Part shown: in pieces, positions 35,301 through 44,063 of the stretch
How positions within the stretch are numbered: position 1 is the first letter of the stretch
How the letters are laid out: every line of letters starts with the position of its first letter
Assembly: GCA_048594885.1 (NCBI GenBank)
Contig: JBMDXB010000006.1
Location: forward strand, 1-64,000
DNA length: 64,000 bases
Source: JBMDXB01 sp048594885
Lineage (GTDB): Bacteria; Acidobacteriota; Vicinamibacteria; Vicinamibacterales; 2-12-FULL-66-21
Reading direction: 5' to 3'
Made by a program: the position numbers and the translations under genes
The notes under the pieces: model-generated
Told to the model about the DNA's origin: nothing
The model's database searches: none
The model's input: the letters and a program-made list of their open reading frames with translations, nothing else

Positions 35301-37109
35301 GTCGGCCTCACCAACGAGGTCGTGGTCGATCCGGACAACACGATCCCGGAGGGCAGCGAGCAGAACAACACGGCGACCGCCTTCGTACTGGTGCAGTCGG
35401 TGATCAACCTGAGCATCGAGAAGACAGGCCCGACCACGTCGAGCCAGAGCCAGCCGGGCGAGTACGTGATCACGATCAAGAACAACAAGTCGGGCGACGG
35501 CCAGCGGGCGGAAGACGTCGTGATGAGGGACCCGCTCCCGGTCGGCCTGATTCCGCTCGCCGCGGAGATCGACCCGGGCCAGGAGAACAACTGGGCGTGC
35601 CAGATCTCGCAGAACCCGATCAACCTCGTCGAGTGCGTCGGTGACCTCGATCCGGATCAAACCGTCACAATCAGGATCGCGGTGTTCATGACGGCCGAGT
35701 CGGGCAAGTCGCTCGACAACGAGGCGTGCGTCGATCCGGACGATCTGATCGAGGAGTTCGGGCCGGGCGAGACCGACAACTGCTCGACGCACACGACGCT
35801 GATCGTGCCGAAGTCGCCGAACCTGTACCTGAACAAGAGCGCGTCGCCGAGCGCCGTGACGCCGGGCGCCGAGCTCGTCTACACGCTGCTGCTGCAGAAC
35901 AACGGCGACGCGAGCGCGGCCAGTCCGCTGACCGTCACGGATTCGCTGCCGAGCAGCCTCGCGTTCGTCGACGCCAACGGGACGGACGGGTGGACCTGCA
36001 GCTACTCGGCGCCGACCGTCACCTGCCAGGATGCAGGCGGCGGGCTCGCGCCCGGTGCGGCGGTCACGATCACGATCCGCACGACCGTCAACGCGGGGGT
36101 CACGCTGCCGATCAGCAACGCCGCCAACGCCACCTCGCCGGCGCTCACGACCGATATGGGCGCGGTGAGCGAGACGGCGGATCACCTGTCCGACAACACG
36201 TCCTCGGTGACGACGTCGGTGAGCGGTTCAGGATTCGATCTCATCCTGTCCGTGCTCAACGACAACCCGGATCCGGTGGCGCCAGGTCAGGTGCTGAAGT
36301 ACACGGCCGTGGCCGTCAACGCCGGCACCGAAGCGGCCAACGGGGTGAAGATTGCGATCAACCTCCCGTCCGCCGGCGTGCTCTTCCTGAACGCGGAAGG
36401 CACGAACGGGTTCAACTGCGCCGCGCCGGTGTCGAACGTGGTCACGTGCACGGGCGACCTGCCGGGAGGCGGCGACACGACGATCACGCTCGGCCTGGCG
36501 GTTCTCCTCTCGCTGATCCCGCCAGCGGATCTGAGCGTGACAGCGACGGTGGACCCGCCGGACATGGCCAATCCGAGCGGCCTGTTCGCGGAGTCGAACG
36601 AGGGCAACAACGCCAAGACGGAGGTCACGACGGTCACGGGCAGCGGCTGCGTCGCCTGCGCGGACCTCGTGGCGACGCAGCTCGTCGCCAGCCCCGGCTA
36701 CACGGGCCTTGGCGTGACGACGCAGACGTTCACCGCACAGATTGTGAACGTCGGCGATACCGCGACGGCGCTGAATCCGGCGACCGACACGCTGGTGGAC
36801 TTCGTCGTCTACGCGAACACGGGCACCTTCAACGTCGGCACGCCGACGGTGTCCGATCCCGCCTTCGCGGCGCTGTGCACGACGACGAAGGTGCCGGCGG
36901 CCGGGCCGTATACCTACGTCAGGTTCAGCTGCAAGGGCAACCTCGGACCCTCGCAGGGTCTGACCATGACGATCCCCGTGAGCAGCGTGACCGGAGAGCT
37001 GGTGTCGTTCGTCAGCGCTGATCCGTCGAACCTCGTCAACGCGACGAGCACGCCGCCGGAGTTCCGCGAGGACAACAACATCCTCATCGTCACGGTGATC
37101 AAGTTCTGA
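32394..37109 (+). CDS. Giant secreted DUF11-repeat surface protein
   Basis: This is a 1571-residue protein with a signal peptide (GAGLCLMLLASGFDGLAEQ). The rest is about eleven Ig-like DUF11/CARDB-type repeats of 120-150 residues, each opening with a DLTxTK-like strand, a TYTITxxNxG core, a VxDxLPAG motif and closing VDPxxxIxExxExNNTS. Some repeats have a cysteine pair (as in FNCSQVGGYIECRGG). No C-terminal sorting motif (LPXTG, PEP-CTERM or Por) is visible, so anchoring is unknown. Such proteins serve as surface stalks, adhesins or matrix elements. Codon use is like the neighbours. ATG 32394 follows GGAG; GTG 32391 is the alternative. Confidence 0.88.
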   Translation: MRTAFRSAGVGAGLCLMLLASGFDGLAEQKSPVTMTNVGSPSPVVSGAELTYTITMFNGGGAKISDVVLNDQFNGLGGIGVPPQLQLATTRGTCSQTINGVTCNAGEIEGFGTWVVTIRGQVLAAAGATLNNTATVTGTKSAQNFTTTTTTNVLVGGGGGNLPDLTMTKIGPTSVVVSTPADPSPVTYTLTVANQGGINATDVVVMDTVPAELTNITATGTSLFQCAIVDHTVTCSGGAVNAGANATITINAIAPMVETTLTNTSVVDPENAIAEASELNNTSALVNTVVIPVPPPAPLSVNITDDSAVITGAGPDPVVPGANVTFKILASNNASTRADDVMIVLGTQSLEAASVLVSDPPLVTDGTIGQQGGCTVSASETSCLVRTLNPGGTVLMTVTGKVIGPSGSSFISTASVTGNIKNQGYSNTDTELTTIKPYIDLTITKDDSPDPVCARSWPGAPLCGGGLTYVLTIGNSGMNFATGVVVRDPLPAGTILHSFNAPDFAGGCSVDPATNVVTCSGGLIPPESIKTITLVLVAPPYIGSISNTATVDPFNSVFESDETNNTSTEATVVQTGIDLSVVKTDLFDPIAPSGTQTYTIVVENNGPQDATNIRLRDTLPSGTIFRDIVQATNGFTCSHSAGTLECVGGSIRGTESESYAGPNAPAPLGPDAATIKFRIFAQSFEGSMHNEVRVDPDGAIAEINEDNNFAVQDTAVQRGGASTSAFNELTIVKTRVSPADPVARNAVVTWKIEIRNDGTDPVSGIIVRDYLPAGSRYIEATGDHQFNCSQVGGYIECRGGELPGATLGPPVVAAGPATIMIKSFAPDTPGTYTNQAIVDPEDLIREGNEFNNQSSAQIVVEDDGNGAFNDLRVSKSVSPSPAVTPGGTIDYTIKVWNTGSDAASNVAVRDVLPAGVTFVSATDGGGPGAAFTCSQGEGVVDCIGATINGGTTEATARIINIRVTAPNQNVGLTNEVVVDPDNTIPEGSEQNNTATAFVLVQSVINLSIEKTGPTTSSQSQPGEYVITIKNNKSGDGQRAEDVVMRDPLPVGLIPLAAEIDPGQENNWACQISQNPINLVECVGDLDPDQTVTIRIAVFMTAESGKSLDNEACVDPDDLIEEFGPGETDNCSTHTTLIVPKSPNLYLNKSASPSAVTPGAELVYTLLLQNNGDASAASPLTVTDSLPSSLAFVDANGTDGWTCSYSAPTVTCQDAGGGLAPGAAVTITIRTTVNAGVTLPISNAANATSPALTTDMGAVSETADHLSDNTSSVTTSVSGSGFDLILSVLNDNPDPVAPGQVLKYTAVAVNAGTEAANGVKIAINLPSAGVLFLNAEGTNGFNCAAPVSNVVTCTGDLPGGGDTTITLGLAVLLSLIPPADLSVTATVDPPDMANPSGLFAESNEGNNAKTEVTTVTGSGCVACADLVATQLVASPGYTGLGVTTQTFTAQIVNVGDTATALNPATDTLVDFVVYANTGTFNVGTPTVSDPAFAALCTTTKVPAAGPYTYVRFSCKGNLGPSQGLTMTIPVSSVTGELVSFVSADPSNLVNATSTPPEFREDNNILIVTVIKF

Positions 37110-37114
37110 GTCGC

Positions 37115-37151
37115 GATGGAGGGCCGCCACCCGGCGGCCCTCCATCGTTTT
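37115..37151 (+). terminator. Rho-independent terminator after the DUF11 gene
   Basis: A perfect 14-base stem (37115-37128 with 37133-37146) and ACCC loop are followed by GTTTT. It starts six bases after the DUF11 stop and is the strongest terminator in the window. Confidence 0.92.
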
Positions 37152-37195
37152 CAGTCACAAGCCGCTCGCATCCGCGAGCACGTGAAGGAGTGCCG

Positions 37196-38314
37196 ATGAA
37201 ACGGTTAGTCGTTGGCGTGTTGGTCGCGGCGGGCCTGTCGCTGTTCGGCGCCGGCGGCGACGGTCTGCGCCCGCTTGTGGCCCAGACGGCCTGCGGTCTC
37301 CGATACGTCGCGGCGGGAGACGACATCCCGGCGGGCCACGACGTCTCGGAGACCGAGCGATACTCGCGACACCTGTGGGAAGACCACCTGAAGAAATGGG
37401 GCCAATGGTGTGAGTTCAACATTGCGAAGAACGGGACGACGTCCGCAACGGAGATCACCGGCGGGCAGCTCGCGCAGACCTGGAACTATCGCCCCGATCT
37501 GATCACGCTGACCGTCGGCGAGCAGAACCCGACCATCGTCGATCTCGTGTCGTCGTGCTTCGACAAGGTCAAGGACCACGACTTCACGGGCGCCACGTCG
37601 TGCGCGTCGGTGATCCTGGGCAACCAGTCGCTCTACACGAACCTGACCTACAACCTGACGACCATCCTGCAGCAGTACCGGATGATCCAGGCAGGCCGGC
37701 CGTGGCTGGTCGTGGCCGTCACCGGCTATCCCAATCCCTACCCGAAATCGATCGACGCGACTGCAAAAATCACCGAGCTGTGCACGCCCCTGATCGACAC
37801 GATCCCGACGTGCACGATTCGCTGGGCCCAGTTGCCCCCCGCGCTCGAGATCATCGACCAGGTCTTCAAGAAGCTGAACTCGACCATCGAGGCCGCGGTC
37901 AAGCCGTTCACCATCGGGTCGGGCGGCCGCATCATCTTCGTGAACACGTACGACAAGCTGCGCGACCACTGCATGAAGATGGAGGTCGAGATCAAGACGA
38001 CCGTGGAGCACCCGGAACAGAACGGCGCCGTTCACGATCACAACTCGCCGAAGGTGAACTTCGGCTGCTCGAATCCGTGGTTCGTGGCCGGCGACGACGG
38101 CACGGCGATGCCGCTCTATCTGTATCCGGCGTCGATTGGCGTGCTCGTCAAGGCGAGCCAGACGACGTCCGGCATGGGCGTGTATCCGAACGACTCGGGC
38201 CACAAGTGCATCTCGGATCTGATCTGGGAGGCGGACACGCCCGAGCCCGGCACCACGCCGCTCAAGTGGAAGCTGCGGGTTCCCGAAGCGCCCAATTCGA
38301 GCATCTGCCAGTAG
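37196..38314 (+). CDS. Secreted SGNH-fold protein lacking catalytic residues
   Basis: This 372-residue protein has a signal peptide (VLVAAGLSLFGAGGDG) and the layout of an SGNH hydrolase. Block I reads AAGDDIPAGHD with aspartate 43 where the nucleophilic serine should be. The block III region is TLTVGEQNP, and block V reads MGVYPNDSGHKCISD, with tyrosine 330 and methionine 327 in the usual His and Asp positions. All three catalytic positions therefore differ. About eight cysteines are present. GAAGGAG precedes the ATG at 37196. It follows the DUF11 terminator, so it has its own promoter. It may be a binding protein rather than an enzyme. Confidence 0.68.
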   Translation: MKRLVVGVLVAAGLSLFGAGGDGLRPLVAQTACGLRYVAAGDDIPAGHDVSETERYSRHLWEDHLKKWGQWCEFNIAKNGTTSATEITGGQLAQTWNYRPDLITLTVGEQNPTIVDLVSSCFDKVKDHDFTGATSCASVILGNQSLYTNLTYNLTTILQQYRMIQAGRPWLVVAVTGYPNPYPKSIDATAKITELCTPLIDTIPTCTIRWAQLPPALEIIDQVFKKLNSTIEAAVKPFTIGSGGRIIFVNTYDKLRDHCMKMEVEIKTTVEHPEQNGAVHDHNSPKVNFGCSNPWFVAGDDGTAMPLYLYPASIGVLVKASQTTSGMGVYPNDSGHKCISDLIWEADTPEPGTTPLKWKLRVPEAPNSSICQ

Positions 38315-38326
38315 GTGCGGGCAGCT

Positions 38327-41104
38327 TCATCGCCCGCGCAGTCGCAGTTCGAGCGTCTGACCGGCGCCGAGGGCGAGCGGCGGATCGAAGCGAATCGTGC
38401 CGCGATCGTCGCGCGCCCTCGCCGGACGCCCGTCGACGGCGCCCGACACATCGGTGACCGATGGAAGGCGGCTCTCGAGCCGAAGCGCGCCGAGCGTGAG
38501 CGTCCCGTGTGTCAGGGCGAGCGTCGCCATCGCGTTCTGGCGGCCGAGCGTCTGCCGGTAGGTGCCCCAGCTCGCGCCGGTGGTGAAGAAGCAGCGGAAA
38601 TCGTTCGCGTTCACGCGCGGCGCAAACGCGAGCGACGCCTCCGGCGCGGAGTAGCGGAACCCTGACAGCGCGGTGAGCAGCGACCAGCTCGCGAGCGCCC
38701 GCGCGTAGTGGTTGCCGCATTCGACCTCGTTCCAGGGATTGCGCCGCTGTCCGTCGTAGCGGTCGCGAACCGCCTGCGTGATCGCGAGACCCTCGCTGAC
38801 CATGCCCTCGTAGATGAGATGTGCCGCGACCTGGTACTCGATCCCGGTCCACACCTCGTCCGAGTAGACGAACGGCAGTTTGGGCCTGTTGCCGTTCGGC
38901 CACGAGCAGAGGAGCAACCCCTTCTCGTCGTTGATGGCGAAAATGCGCTGCGTGTTCGGCACGTTGAAGAAGTCGGTCTTGAAGTTGTGCCGGTAAATCG
39001 AGCGCAGCGTCTCGCGCACGTGTTCCGCCGGCAGCAGATGGCCGAGACCGACCACTTCGGCGAACCACTGCCCGAGCAGTTGGTCCGAGAGGCACCCGTC
39101 GCCGTACTGGTACTTGATGGCGCCCTGGTCGATCGCCGGCGCGTACCAGGTCTCGCGGTGCTCCACCTGCTCCGCACGGATCGTCTTCGGGTCGGGCACG
39201 CGCTGCACGTAGTAGCCGTTTGCCCAGAGCAGCGCGTCCAGCCTGGCGCGTCCGCTCTCGAAGATGCGTTTGTAGGAGTCGGCGGCCGCGCCGTCGCCGA
39301 GATGACGCGCCATCCGCTCCGCCGCCACCAGCGCACCGAGATAGAGCGTGCCGACCATCGTGTTCGGGCCGTAGAACTCGATGTCGTAGGTGTTGTGCTG
39401 CTCCCCGTCGATCACACCGTCGCGGTCCGCATCCCAGTACTTCCACGCATACTCCAGCGCCCGCTTCGCCGACGGCCACAACGTCCGCAGCCACGCATCG
39501 TCGCCCGAGAACTGCCATTCCCGATACAGCTTGAGGATGCACCCCAGTTGCCCATCGGCGGCCGGCTTGAACTTCCACCGCGCGCGTCCGAGCGGTATCA
39601 GCGTCCGGAACGCCATCGCGCCGTCGTCCTGCAGGTTTGCCGTGAAGTCGGTGACCCGCATCGACCGCTCGAGATCCGGAAAGAGGTGTGCGAGTGCCTG
39701 CTCGTAGTTCCAGACGTGCGTGCAGTTCATCGGGCAGCAGCCGGACTCGTCGTTGCTGCCCTCGAACGCGAAGAACTGCCGCCCTTCGAGCAGCAGGCAC
39801 GTGTTGGTGCGCAGGATCGACATCTGGCTCGACACGGCGTCGAGCGCCACCGCGGGAATCGTGCTGGACATCAACGCCTGCTGAAACGCCCGCGTGCCGC
39901 GCTCGAGCCGATCGAGATGGGCGATGGTGTGAGCCGCGACGTGCCAGGCGTCGCGGAACCGCGTGCCGTAATCGTTGCGCAGCTTGCGGCCCCTGACCTC
40001 GGGCTCGCGGTTCCAGTAGTTCTCACGCAGCGGGAAGTACCAGGCGACAGCGAAGCGGACGTCGCGCGTTTCGCCGGGCTTCAGCGTGAGACGCGGAGCC
40101 AGCGTCGCGTAGTTGGAGCGCCCGTCCGGAGTCGGTTCCGGATCCTGCGGGTCCTTCACCGTTCCGGTGGCGGCGTATTCGTCGAACCATTTCTGGAACG
40201 GATCCCACCACTGGCCGCCCTCCCACGCGGTGCGGGCGCTGATTTCCTGGTGAGTCGTCACGAGCGCCATCGATCCGGAGCGGATGTTGTCGGCTTCGTA
40301 CTTGTCGGAGGTGAAATCGAGGCCGACAATTCCGCCGTCCCGGCGCACGCGCGTCAGGTTCCGGCCAAACCCTTCGAACGCGTTGCTCTCGAGCGGCGCG
40401 CGCCCGTCGTAGCCGATCGCGTTGAGCATCGAGAACGCGAGCGCCGCGTCCACAGCCGCATCGGTGCGATTCGTCAGCCGGTAGCGCACGATCGCGACCG
40501 GCAGCGACGAATCGTCCACCGAGAGCGGGATGAAGGGGTTGAACGCCTCGAGTGACACGGCGATCGGCAGCGACTCGTCTTCGAACGCGATCTCGGCGAA
40601 GGGATACGACCCGGTGAAGCGGGCGCCAGCGAAACGAGGAAGTCCCTGGGCGCGGCTGCGCGGGACGCCGTCGCGGCCGCGGAACGGCGGCTGGAGCGGC
40701 GCCTCGACAACCTTCACGACCGCCGATGCCGTTGCTCCCGCGCGGCGGACCCAGAGCGCGACGAACGTGAACGGCAGCGCCTTGCCCTTGTTCGGCCGGT
40801 TGAAGATCTCCCAGTCGCGAAAGTCGCCGCGGCCCCCGAGCGAGAACGTGCCGGTGCCGATGCCGCCGAGCGGGAACGCGATCTCGCCCAACTGAGCGCC
40901 GGTGAAAGACCTCGGGGCGCCGGACGCGAAGAGCGTCTCCTGCGGGAACGGGATCGCCGAGCCTGCCGGCGAGACGAAGCTGACCCGTGCCGGCGGCCGG
41001 GGCTTCTGCGCCTGCCCGCCCTTTCCTGTCGCAGCGGCTCCAACGGCCGCCGCCGACCCCTGTTCGAGGAACTTGCGCCGGGTAATCCTGTCGTCGGCTG
41101 CCAT
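38327..41104 (-). CDS. Tat-exported GH116-family glucosidase (GBA2-like)
   Basis: This is a 925-residue protein with a twin-arginine leader (ITRRKFLEQGSAAAVGAAATG). The N-terminal beta-sandwich (LGEIAFPLGGIGTGTFSLGGRGDFRDWEIFNR) and C-terminal (alpha/alpha)6 domain match GH116. Conserved segments include NDESGCCPMNCTHVWNYEQALAH, YGDGCLSDQLLGQWFAEVVG (likely the acid/base region) and NPWNEVECGNHYARALASW. The human member GBA2 cleaves glucosylceramide and bacterial ones cleave beta-glucosides or xylosides. Length fits. The ATG at 41104 has GAGGGG upstream. It is convergent with the SGNH-fold gene, twelve bases apart. Confidence 0.88.
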   Translation of the reverse strand: MAADDRITRRKFLEQGSAAAVGAAATGKGGQAQKPRPPARVSFVSPAGSAIPFPQETLFASGAPRSFTGAQLGEIAFPLGGIGTGTFSLGGRGDFRDWEIFNRPNKGKALPFTFVALWVRRAGATASAVVKVVEAPLQPPFRGRDGVPRSRAQGLPRFAGARFTGSYPFAEIAFEDESLPIAVSLEAFNPFIPLSVDDSSLPVAIVRYRLTNRTDAAVDAALAFSMLNAIGYDGRAPLESNAFEGFGRNLTRVRRDGGIVGLDFTSDKYEADNIRSGSMALVTTHQEISARTAWEGGQWWDPFQKWFDEYAATGTVKDPQDPEPTPDGRSNYATLAPRLTLKPGETRDVRFAVAWYFPLRENYWNREPEVRGRKLRNDYGTRFRDAWHVAAHTIAHLDRLERGTRAFQQALMSSTIPAVALDAVSSQMSILRTNTCLLLEGRQFFAFEGSNDESGCCPMNCTHVWNYEQALAHLFPDLERSMRVTDFTANLQDDGAMAFRTLIPLGRARWKFKPAADGQLGCILKLYREWQFSGDDAWLRTLWPSAKRALEYAWKYWDADRDGVIDGEQHNTYDIEFYGPNTMVGTLYLGALVAAERMARHLGDGAAADSYKRIFESGRARLDALLWANGYYVQRVPDPKTIRAEQVEHRETWYAPAIDQGAIKYQYGDGCLSDQLLGQWFAEVVGLGHLLPAEHVRETLRSIYRHNFKTDFFNVPNTQRIFAINDEKGLLLCSWPNGNRPKLPFVYSDEVWTGIEYQVAAHLIYEGMVSEGLAITQAVRDRYDGQRRNPWNEVECGNHYARALASWSLLTALSGFRYSAPEASLAFAPRVNANDFRCFFTTGASWGTYRQTLGRQNAMATLALTHGTLTLGALRLESRLPSVTDVSGAVDGRPARARDDRGTIRFDPPLALGAGQTLELRLRGR

Positions 41105-41151
41105 GGCACGCCCCCTCGTTGCGCGCAGAAAGATAGCACCTCGTCACCGCG

Positions 41152-41535
41152 CTACGGTTCGTAGAGGCCAATCAGCCGCAGGCGATTGAGGCGGGTGAAC
41201 GCGTCGTCCATCGACCAGACGAGCGCCCCCGCCTCATGCGCCAGCGCGGCAATCAGCAGGTCGCCTACGCCGAACGCGGTGCCAGCCTTCGACGCGCGAT
41301 CCGTCCACCTGTCCATGAGGCGCCACGTATCGTCCGTCGGGTAGGTGAGCGGCAAGGCCGACAGCGCGGAACGCAGCGCGGCACGTTGACGCTGCGAGGT
41401 GCCGGACAGCACCTCGATCCTCACCGGCACCGGAAGCAGCACTTCGTCGGCATCCAGCAACTGCCGGAGGATGTCCGCCTCCCGCCCGTGCCGGCGCAGT
41501 GCCGCCACCCAGACGGACGTATCGACGACGATCAT
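41152..41535 (-). CDS. vapC: VapC-type PIN-domain ribonuclease toxin
   Basis: This is a 127-residue PIN protein. Acidic metal ligands are in VVDTSVWVAAL (Asp5), VRIEVLSG (Glu41 region), GVGDLLIAALA and VWSMDDAFTRL. This geometry is that of VapC, an RNase that cleaves tRNA or rRNA. Its ATG overlaps the vapB stop by four bases (ATGA). The complex normally represses the operon. Confidence 0.9.
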   Translation of the reverse strand: MIVVDTSVWVAALRRHGREADILRQLLDADEVLLPVPVRIEVLSGTSQRQRAALRSALSALPLTYPTDDTWRLMDRWTDRASKAGTAFGVGDLLIAALAHEAGALVWSMDDAFTRLNRLRLIGLYEP

Positions 41536-41729
41536 CGAGGCCGGCGACGGCTGCGCGGAATGTCGACGTCGAGCTCCACCTTTCCGAGCAGCTCCTTCAG
41601 CCGGTCGACACGCTGTCTCCGGACGAGCTCCCGCAACGCCACGATGATCGTGTCGGTCTTCGACTTGAATCCGAGCGCCCGCTGGGCATCGTCGAGGAGT
41701 TCCGCCGGGAGGTCCAGGGTTGTCCGCAT
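41532..41729 (-). CDS. vapB: VapB-type antitoxin
   Basis: This 65-residue protein begins with a ribbon-helix-helix DNA-binding unit (MRTTLDLPAELLDDAQRALG and KTDTIIVALRELVRRQR) and ends with an acidic to basic tail for binding the toxin. The ATG at 41729 is preferred over the TTG at 41744. It directly overlaps vapC. Confidence 0.88.
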   Translation of the reverse strand: MRTTLDLPAELLDDAQRALGFKSKTDTIIVALRELVRRQRVDRLKELLGKVELDVDIPRSRRRPR

Positions 41730-41735
41730 ATGACC

Positions 41736-41765
41736 AAGTGTCAATCGTATGCTTTAAAGTGTCAA
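41736..41765 (-). promoter_or_regulatory. vapBC promoter region with TTGACACTT direct repeats
   Basis: TTGACACTT occurs twice on the minus strand, at 41765-41757 and 41744-41736, 21 bases apart and just ahead of vapB. Two helical turns of spacing on the same face suits an operator for a VapB ribbon-helix-helix oligomer. The upstream TTGACA may also serve as a -35 hexamer. Confidence 0.5.
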
Positions 41766-41778
41766 GACGAGCGCGATG

Positions 41779-44004
41779 TCAGTGAACCGTACGGGGCCCG
41801 GCCAGCGTCGCGACGGCGTCGATCAGGCGTGCGCTGTCGACCGGTTTCGGCAGGTGCATCTGGAATCCCGCGGCGCGAGCGTCGTCGGCATCCTCCCGGC
41901 GGGCGTACGCGGTGAGCGCGATGGCAGGCGTGGCGATGCCGGCGCCGCGCAGCGAACGGATCAAGGAGTAGCCGTCCTCCTCGGGCATCCGGATATCCGA
42001 GATCAACACGTCCGGCGCACTCCCCAGCATGTCGCGGCGAGCTTCGCCTGCCGTTGCGACGGCGGCGACCGACGCGCCGCAACTTTCCAGTGTCAGGCGC
42101 ACGGCTTCCCTCGTGTCGTCGTCGTCTTCGACGAGGAGCACGCGGATGGCATCGAGGCGGCGCACGGCCGGCGGCGGCGCTGCCGCCTCGGACGCGGAAA
42201 GAAGCGGGGCGGTCGGCTCGAACGCCGGCAACATCACGGTGAACGTCGCGCCCCGGCCTTCGCCGCGGCTCTCCGCCCGGACGCTGCCGCCATGCAGTTG
42301 GACGAGATGGCGAACGATGCCGAGTCCGAGGCCAAGACCGGCCTGGCTGCGCGCCTTTGCGTCAGACTGCCGGAACCAGTCGAAGACGTAGGGCAGGAAC
42401 GCGGACGAGATGCCCACGCCATCGTCGGCGACCTTCAGGATCACCTGGCGTTCGACGCGCGTCAGCTCGATCCTGACGTGGCCCGATGGATGGGTGAACT
42501 TCACGGCGTTCCAGGCGAGGTTCCAGACGATCTGTTCGAGCCGCCGGGGATCACCGAGCACGAGCGCGTCATTGGAAAGGTGCGTGTCGATCGCGACCTG
42601 CTTCTCGGCGGCCTGCGGCCGGACGGCGTCGAGCGCCGCGTCGATAACCTCATTGAGGCGCACCGGCTCGCGCGTGATGCGCAGCCGGTCCGATACGATG
42701 CGCGACACGTCCAGCAGGTCGTCGATCAACTGCCGCTGCACGCGCGCGCTTCGCTCGATGACCTGAATCGCGTGCCGCATCCGCTCGGGCGCCAGCCGCT
42801 CCGACCGCAGCATTTGCGCCCACCCGAAGATGGCGGTCAACGGCGTGCGCAGCTCGTGCGAGACGGTCGCCAGGAATTCGTCTTTCGATCGGCTCGCATC
42901 CTCCGCTTCGCGCCGGGCGGCCTGTTCTCTGGCGACGAGCTCCGCGAGATCGTTGCCCATCGCGTTGAACGCCGTCCCGAGCGCGCGTACCTCCGAGGGT
43001 CCGGCCAGCGGAATGGGTCGATCGAACTGTCCTGTCTGAAGCCGGCGCGCCGATGCGGCGAGCTGCCTCACCGGACGGGAGATCCACTGAGCGGCAACCA
43101 ACGACAAGACGACGCCGACCAGGACGAACCACGCGGCGCGGACCATCAGGTCCGCTCGAAGCCGCTGCGCCGGCGCGAGCGCTTCTTCGTAGCCGATGCG
43201 CGCCCCGACACACGCGCCGCCGAGGGCCTCGACCGGGCGGAAACTCTGGATCGCGGTGATGCCGCGGTAGTCGACGTCCACAAAGGCCGGCGCACCCCGG
43301 CGGCAATCCTCCAGGAAGACAGCGGATCGATCGGCGGGCACCGGCGGCTCGTGCTGCGCCGGAAACAGGAACCGCCCCGTGTGATCGGCAAGAAACACCT
43401 CGGGGCCGCGCGCGAACACGGACTGCCCCTGAAACAGCGTGGCGACCTCGTCATCGGTGTACTGCACCGTGAGGGCGACCTTTCCGAGCGTGGCGGTCAT
43501 CACATGCTGGATGCGGCCATCGGCGCCCGGGACCATTCGCGCAAGCGCTCCCGCCGGAGGCGCGCCGGCAGTGACCGGACTGCCGGAACGGCGGATCCGT
43601 CGCGCACTGTATGCCAACAAGACACCCGTCGCGCGCTCGCTGGTACGGAAGTCGTCGAGCATCGTGTGAACGCAGTCATCGACCCAGGCGAGGCGCCCTC
43701 CACCCAGCGGTTCGCTGCAGAACGACTCGAGGCTCTTGAGAAAGCCTTCGGCGCGCGCCTGTCGAAGCTCGAACAACTGCGTGACGGTGTGCCGGCGCGT
43801 GTCGGTGGCAAGATCGACGCTGCGTCGCGCCTCCTCCTCGAGGATGTCGCGCGACGATGTGTAGGCAGCGCTCGTGAGTACAGCCGTCATCGCCAGGAGA
43901 AGGCCGACGAACGTAAGCAGCAACTGAACGGAAAAGGGCAACGCCCTGCGCATGTGGACCTGCGGCTGAGCTGGAGACGCGTGCTTGGGAGCGGTACGCG
44001 TCAT
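41779..44004 (-). CDS. Hybrid sensor histidine kinase/response regulator
   Basis: This is a 741-residue membrane kinase. Two membrane helices (VQLLLTFVGLLLAMTAVL near 30 and WFVLVGVVLSLVAA near 295) bracket a large extracytoplasmic sensor region. HAMP follows (ISRPVRQLAASARRLQTGQF), then HisKA with SHELRTPL (His about 383), HATPase with DDGVGIS and GLGLGLGIVRHLV, and a C-terminal receiver (EDDDDT, ISDIRMPEEDG with the phospho-Asp near 670, LPKPV). The sensor has no recognised ligand fold. No separate output regulator is adjacent. ATG 44004 is preferred over the GTG at 44019 by its ribosome site. Confidence 0.92.
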   Translation of the reverse strand: MTRTAPKHASPAQPQVHMRRALPFSVQLLLTFVGLLLAMTAVLTSAAYTSSRDILEEEARRSVDLATDTRRHTVTQLFELRQARAEGFLKSLESFCSEPLGGGRLAWVDDCVHTMLDDFRTSERATGVLLAYSARRIRRSGSPVTAGAPPAGALARMVPGADGRIQHVMTATLGKVALTVQYTDDEVATLFQGQSVFARGPEVFLADHTGRFLFPAQHEPPVPADRSAVFLEDCRRGAPAFVDVDYRGITAIQSFRPVEALGGACVGARIGYEEALAPAQRLRADLMVRAAWFVLVGVVLSLVAAQWISRPVRQLAASARRLQTGQFDRPIPLAGPSEVRALGTAFNAMGNDLAELVAREQAARREAEDASRSKDEFLATVSHELRTPLTAIFGWAQMLRSERLAPERMRHAIQVIERSARVQRQLIDDLLDVSRIVSDRLRITREPVRLNEVIDAALDAVRPQAAEKQVAIDTHLSNDALVLGDPRRLEQIVWNLAWNAVKFTHPSGHVRIELTRVERQVILKVADDGVGISSAFLPYVFDWFRQSDAKARSQAGLGLGLGIVRHLVQLHGGSVRAESRGEGRGATFTVMLPAFEPTAPLLSASEAAAPPPAVRRLDAIRVLLVEDDDDTREAVRLTLESCGASVAAVATAGEARRDMLGSAPDVLISDIRMPEEDGYSLIRSLRGAGIATPAIALTAYARREDADDARAAGFQMHLPKPVDSARLIDAVATLAGPRTVH

Positions 44005-44063
44005 TATCGCTGCTCCCACCCATCGTCCGCGAGCTCAGCCGCGTGTTTTGCGGCGCTGATTTC

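Noticed and set aside
32454..36185. 1243-codon open frame on the minus strand
   Set aside because: It is antisense to the DUF11-repeat gene; its translation is arginine/aspartate-rich without domains, a typical high-GC shadow.
38708..40555. 615-codon plus-strand frame
   Set aside because: It is the antisense of the GH116 gene.
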